A DNA stretch of 64,000 nt from Methylobacter luteus IMV-B-3098 (GTDB taxonomy: Bacteria; Pseudomonadota; Gammaproteobacteria; Methylococcales; Methylomonadaceae): positions 4,290,485 through 4,354,484 of the forward strand of contig NZ_KE386569.1 of assembly GCF_000427625.1 (NCBI RefSeq), read 5' to 3'. Below the pieces are notes generated by a model, which had not been told where the DNA came from, did not search any database, and saw nothing but the letters and a program-made list of their open reading frames with translations. Below, one piece after another: positions 61,328 to 64,000 of the stretch; position 1 is the first letter of the stretch; the number at the start of each line of letters is the position of its first letter. The translations under genes and the position numbers were made by a program.

Positions 61328-62377
61328 ATGACAAACAAGTCGGAAGATGAAAACGAAGTGACAGCTAATGCTGAACCACAATCTGAGAGTAACGAGGACA
61401 GTGAAATCGTCCACCCGATTGCAGCATCAATAGATGATTTTGTGCACTCAGTATTAGATATTAGGGAATGTGTCGAACGCCTTGTTCCTCTTGCTGTTAA
61501 AGAGTTGAATGATGAAGCTGATAGGATAAATGAGACACTTAAAAAAGGATGGGAACTGCTTGACAACTCAGAGGAAGATGAGGATGACAAGATAATACTC
61601 GGAATCAAAGAGCTTGAAAAAGGGCGTCGATTAGCTGATAGGTTTGATAGGTCAAAGCTGATCCAAACTCTCGTGGAAAGCCTGTTCATCAACTTATTTA
61701 GTGCATTTGATAAATTGACAGGGAATCTGTTGTTTGGTCTTTACAACAAAAAACCTCAGCTTTTTAATTCAATAAACAGAGAAATATCACTGGCAGAAGT
61801 TTTGCAGATTGATTCAATAGAATCTTTAAAGAATGGAGTTCTTGATAATGAAATTGAAACTTTGCGAAGAAAAAGCTACATCGAGCAATTTAAGGATCTA
61901 GAAAGCAGGTTCGGTATCAATCTTAGAAAATTCAAGACATGGCCAATGTTTGTAGAGGCTTCCCAAAGGAGAAACTTATTAACCCATTGTGATGGGGTTA
62001 TAAGTCAGCAATATATATCTGTATGCAAAGGAGTTGGGTACAAGACCGATAAAAACCGAAGAGTCGGAGATCATTTAGATATAGACGGTCAGTATTTTTA
62101 CACATCCTGTATTGTTGTTACTGAGGTGGGCGTGATGCTGGCGCAGACTCTATGGAGAAAGGTTCTTCCTAAAGAGCTATCAGATGCTGACAATCACCTT
62201 CAACGGCTAATCTATGACTTCTTGACATGGGAGGATTCGGGAGTCGCTATTAGGTTGAGTCAGTTCGCCAAGGACCTTCCACGGCACTCAAATGAAATAA
62301 CAAGAAGAATTATTCTTATTAATTATGCAATTGCACTAAATGCAATTGGCAAGAAGGAATCCGCCATCAATATATTA
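61328..62377 (+). pseudogene. HEPN-like protein gene, 5' part (broken by IS)
   Basis: The first 350 codons of a gene whose reading frame is interrupted at 62377 by an IS5-type element. A long acidic N-terminus (residues 1-30) leads into helical regions. RRNLLTH at residues 214-220 contains R215-N-x3-H220, the R-x4-H motif of HEPN ribonucleases and related domains, preceded by WPMFVEASQ, typical of RiboL-PSP-HEPN/MAE_28990-like proteins. The later part (RRIILINYAIALNAIGKKES) looks TPR-like. The ribosome-binding site AAGGAAAC is good. Translation continues into the IS to a stop at 62545, giving a 405-aa chimera. The gene starts 159 bp after rtcR. It lies in AT-richer DNA than its neighbours, suggesting transfer. 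Confidence 0.7.
62375..62377. repeat. Target-site duplication TTA, left copy
   Basis: TTA sits just before the left inverted repeat and recurs right after the right one (63218-63220), a 3-bp duplication of the T-N-A type made by some IS5-family elements. Confidence 0.8.
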
Positions 62378-62385
62378 GAGCTTGT

Positions 62386-62913
62386 TCAATATCTCCGTAG
62401 CAACAGCGCCAGGAAGGCCAGATTAACGAACTGTAAGCTGGTATTGAGCAAGCGCTCAGTGTTCTTCCATAATCTTCGGCACTTCTCCAGCCAGGCAAAC
62501 GAACGCTCTACTACCCAGCGTTGCGGAATGACAGCGAAGGTATGAAGCTCATGGCGTTTGGCCACCTGCACCGAAGCGCCAAGCAGACTCTGAACAGCTT
62601 CGGCGAAGGGTTGGCCACTATAGCCGCCATCGACCAGCAGCGAAGTGACCTCAGTTAAGTCTTTCCAGTTCTGTTCAATGGTTTTTAGCGCCCCTTGGCG
62701 ATCACTGACGTCCGCCGTGGTGATGGCAATTGCATGGGGTAACCCTTGCGTGTCGACAAAAATATGTCGCTTGATACCTGAAACCTTTTTGCCGGCATCA
62801 TAACCTTTGCTGCGTGCGCAGTCGGTGTTTTTGACACTCTGTGCATCAACGATGCAGAAACTCGTCCTGGCGTTGCGCCCCTGTCTGGTACGGGCCTCGC
62901 CAACCTGATTTTT
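62386..62913 (-). CDS. IS5-type transposase, second frame (DDE catalytic part)
   Basis: This frame opens only at the A7 tract (62909-62915), with a stop codon just before it, so it must be reached by frameshifting from the first frame. It encodes the catalytic core: Asp in CIVDAQSVKN, Asp in SLLVDGGYSG, and Glu in VVERSFAWLEKC, followed by the short C-terminus ending LLRRY. Confidence 0.85.
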   Translation of the reverse strand, partial: KNQVGEARTRQGRNARTSFCIVDAQSVKNTDCARSKGYDAGKKVSGIKRHIFVDTQGLPHAIAITTADVSDRQGALKTIEQNWKDLTEVTSLLVDGGYSGQPFAEAVQSLLGASVQVAKRHELHTFAVIPQRWVVERSFAWLEKCRRLWKNTERLLNTSLQFVNLAFLALLLRRY

Positions 62914-63193
62914 TTAATGCCTGCTCCAGCAGGCTGGTTCCACCTTCAGGTTTCTCGCTCCATAACGAAAAATAATGATGGACCGTGCGCCATTTCGGAA
63001 AGTCGCTCGGCAGCATGCGCCACTGGCAGCCGCTCTTCAGCAAGTACAGAATGGCACAGAACACTTCATACAAGTCCACTGTACGAGGTCGGGTTTTCTT
63101 GCGAGCATTTTCTAGCAGAGCTCTGATCGGTTCAAATTGTTCGCGACTGATGTCGCTGGGGTACACTTTTCTCATGCCCTCATTATCTATCAT
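62846..63193 (-). CDS. IS5-type transposase, first frame (N-terminal, DUF4096-like)
   Basis: 115 aa beginning MIDNEGMRKVYPSDISREQF; the internal ATG at residue 7 is another possible start. AILYLLKSGCQWRMLPSDFP is the conserved N-terminal domain of this IS group. The frame overlaps the second at an A7 run near residue 93-95, where slippage would fuse them into one transposase. Confidence 0.88.
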   Translation of the reverse strand: MIDNEGMRKVYPSDISREQFEPIRALLENARKKTRPRTVDLYEVFCAILYLLKSGCQWRMLPSDFPKWRTVHHYFSLWSEKPEGGTSLLEQALKKSGWRGPYQTGAQRQDEFLHR

Positions 63194-63217
63194 ACTCAGC
63201 AGATATTGAACAGGCTC

Positions 63218-63558
63218 TTAGAAAAGGAAGATTGGAGTGCAATGATTCCAGATTTTAAGCTCGCCGTGGCCGTGTTGAGGGGAGATTACGATAAATCAAT
63301 TGAATTGATGAGGCTAATTGGTAAACAAGGTGAAATGATTAACGAATTGGCATACCACGAGTGGCCATTGTTTCGAGAGTTTAGGGACAAGGAGTGTTTC
63401 CTTGATGGGTACAAGGATATTTACGGATATCCATATATAAGTAAGCTGAGTGAGTTAGCTGAAGAAAGCCGAAAAGAGAGCGAAGAAAAATCAGAAGAAG
63501 AGCAGAGGGAAAGCTCTAACAGAGAGCTAAACGCAGACACGGTAATTGTCAAAATAAC
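63218..63558 (+). pseudogene. HEPN-like protein gene, 3' part
   Basis: Joining ATA TTA before the IS to GAA AAG after it restores the original frame with no stop: the tail continues DWSAMIPDFKLAVAVLRGDY through SKLSELAEESRKESEEKSEE, an acidic, helical C-terminus of about 113 residues. So the gene was about 460 aa before insertion. The natural stop is not visible: the frame stays open into the IS3-type element, so its true end was probably cut off by that second insertion. Confidence 0.6.
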
Positions 63559-63574
63559 TGTCGCCTCAACAGTT
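63556..63574. repeat. Inverted repeat at the border of the IS3-type element
   Basis: AACTGT-CGCCTCA-ACAGTT lies between the HEPN-gene tail and the transposase stop. It may be part of the IS end or a terminator. The exact IS boundary cannot be set without the other end. Confidence 0.4.
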
Positions 63575-63577
63575 AAA

Positions 63578-64000
63578 TCAGGCCGCTTTTTTCAGCGCCT
63601 GCCGAATTATATTTTTGTCCTTCTGGTCAGGGTTCAAATAGACCTCAAGTACAGGCTCCCAATTTCGTGTTTTGCTCCGCCAGCGTTCCGGACGGCGCTT
63701 TTTGGCGGCTTGATAGGCCGCCTTTCGCTGTTTCAAAATCGCGAAGTCTTGTCCGCTATGCCGCTGATCTGGCGTGACAAACTGAATGGCGCTGTGCCGA
63801 TGTTCATGGTTATACCAGTCCACAAAGCCAGCCACCCAGCGTCGGGCCTGATTCAAATCCGCAAAGGGGTGGACCGGATAGTCCGGCCGATATTTGAGGG
63901 TCTTGAACAAGGCTTCCGAATACGGATTATCATTGCTCACCGCCGGTCGCGAGAACGACGGCAGGATGCCCAAGGCCTGCAGGGTCGCCAGCATCGTGGC
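63578..64000 (-). CDS. IS3-family transposase OrfB, C-terminal part (cut by window edge)
   Basis: At least 141 residues read in from the window edge. SRPAVSNDNPYSEALFKTLK with the catalytic Glu, then WVAGFVDWYNHEHRHSAIQF and TPDQRHSG, identify the rve integrase domain of IS3-type elements; the remaining part and OrfA lie beyond 64000. The stop at 63578 is near the presumed IS end, where the element meets the HEPN-like gene. Confidence 0.93.
   Translation of the reverse strand, partial: ATMLATLQALGILPSFSRPAVSNDNPYSEALFKTLKYRPDYPVHPFADLNQARRWVAGFVDWYNHEHRHSAIQFVTPDQRHSGQDFAILKQRKAAYQAAKKRRPERWRSKTRNWEPVLEVYLNPDQKDKNIIRQALKKAA

Larger units (their letters stand above)
62378..63217 (-). mobile_element. 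IS5-type insertion sequence, complete, 840 bp
   Basis: Bounded by near-perfect terminal inverted repeats: GAGCTTGTTCAATATCT on the left and GAGCCTGTTCAATATCT on the right (read inward), differing at one base, and flanked by the TTA duplication. It carries two overlapping transposase reading frames on the minus strand, as in the IS427/IS1031-like groups. The size and layout are standard. It lies inside the HEPN-like gene. Confidence 0.93.

Noticed and set aside
62378..62545. The last 56 residues of the 405-aa HEPN-like frame as native
   Set aside because: They are encoded by the end of the IS5-type element, not by the original gene.

Overview
The window looks like chromosome of a type I methanotroph or close relative in the Methylococcales (Gammaproteobacteria). 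I infer this from gene content, because no taxonomic marker is present. The main pointers are a PPi-dependent phosphofructokinase next to a membrane H+-pyrophosphatase (an arrangement known from Methylococcus and Methylotuvimicrobium/Methylomicrobium), a short-form HisG, a DUF4390-NtrY-NtrX block after rsmB, and a fused membrane/spermidine-synthase-like protein. Almost all genes have close, well-known gammaproteobacterial families. Base composition is even until about 61.2 kb, where it becomes AT-richer and mobile elements appear.

Layout. 0-5.2 kb (minus strand): a phosphate-binding-protein-like domain, an outer-membrane porin and a GGDEF-EAL sensor form a likely signalling operon, followed by the 5' part of a class I terpene synthase cut by the window edge. 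5.2-6.0 kb is a long non-coding stretch. 6.0-12.8 kb (plus): def, fmt, rsmB, DUF4390, ntrY, ntrX. 12.8-16.5 kb: rplM-rpsI behind a near-consensus promoter, then a three-gene lipid A or envelope glycan decoration set (GT2, LAB_N membrane protein, ArnT-like GT83). 16.6-25 kb: membrane spermidine-synthase-like protein, cytochrome c4, Nudix hydrolase, DUF1820, and petABC-sspA-sspB (cytochrome bc1 and stringent starvation proteins). 25-32 kb (minus): mlaFED-mlaB-murA-hisG-hisD-hisC. 32-40.6 kb (plus): Ca/Na antiporter, kdsD, kdsC, lptC, lptA, lptB, rpoN, hpf, rapZ, mgtE. This is the usual LPS-export/sigma-54 block, but ptsN is missing.

40.6-44.5 kb (minus): small winged-helix protein, minE-minD-minC, and a PiT phosphate transporter. 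44.6-47.6 kb: TPP riboswitch, thiC and an unknown 276-aa protein. 47.9-49.3 kb: molybdopterin genes moaC and moaD-moaE. 49.4-54.2 kb is a pyrophosphate region: soluble PPase, a DUF2797 protein with GIY-YIG-like and cysteine motifs, H+-PPase and PPi-PFK. 54.7-58.1 kb: ilvB-ilvH-ilvC, closed by a strong terminator. 58.2-61.2 kb: divergent rtcB/rtcR RNA-repair genes, with a textbook sigma-54 promoter before rtcB.

61.3-64 kb is the accessory part. It holds a gene for a large HEPN-like protein (R-x4-H motif) broken by an 840-bp IS5-type element with clear inverted repeats and a TTA target duplication. An IS3-type transposase, cut by the window edge, abuts the far end of the same gene. I find no CRISPR array, no tRNA or rRNA gene, and no complete unknown multi-gene system. 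The most unusual items are the broken HEPN gene beside the RNA-repair genes, the terpene synthase, the pyrophosphate cluster with its embedded DUF2797 protein, and the porin/binding-protein/c-di-GMP module.
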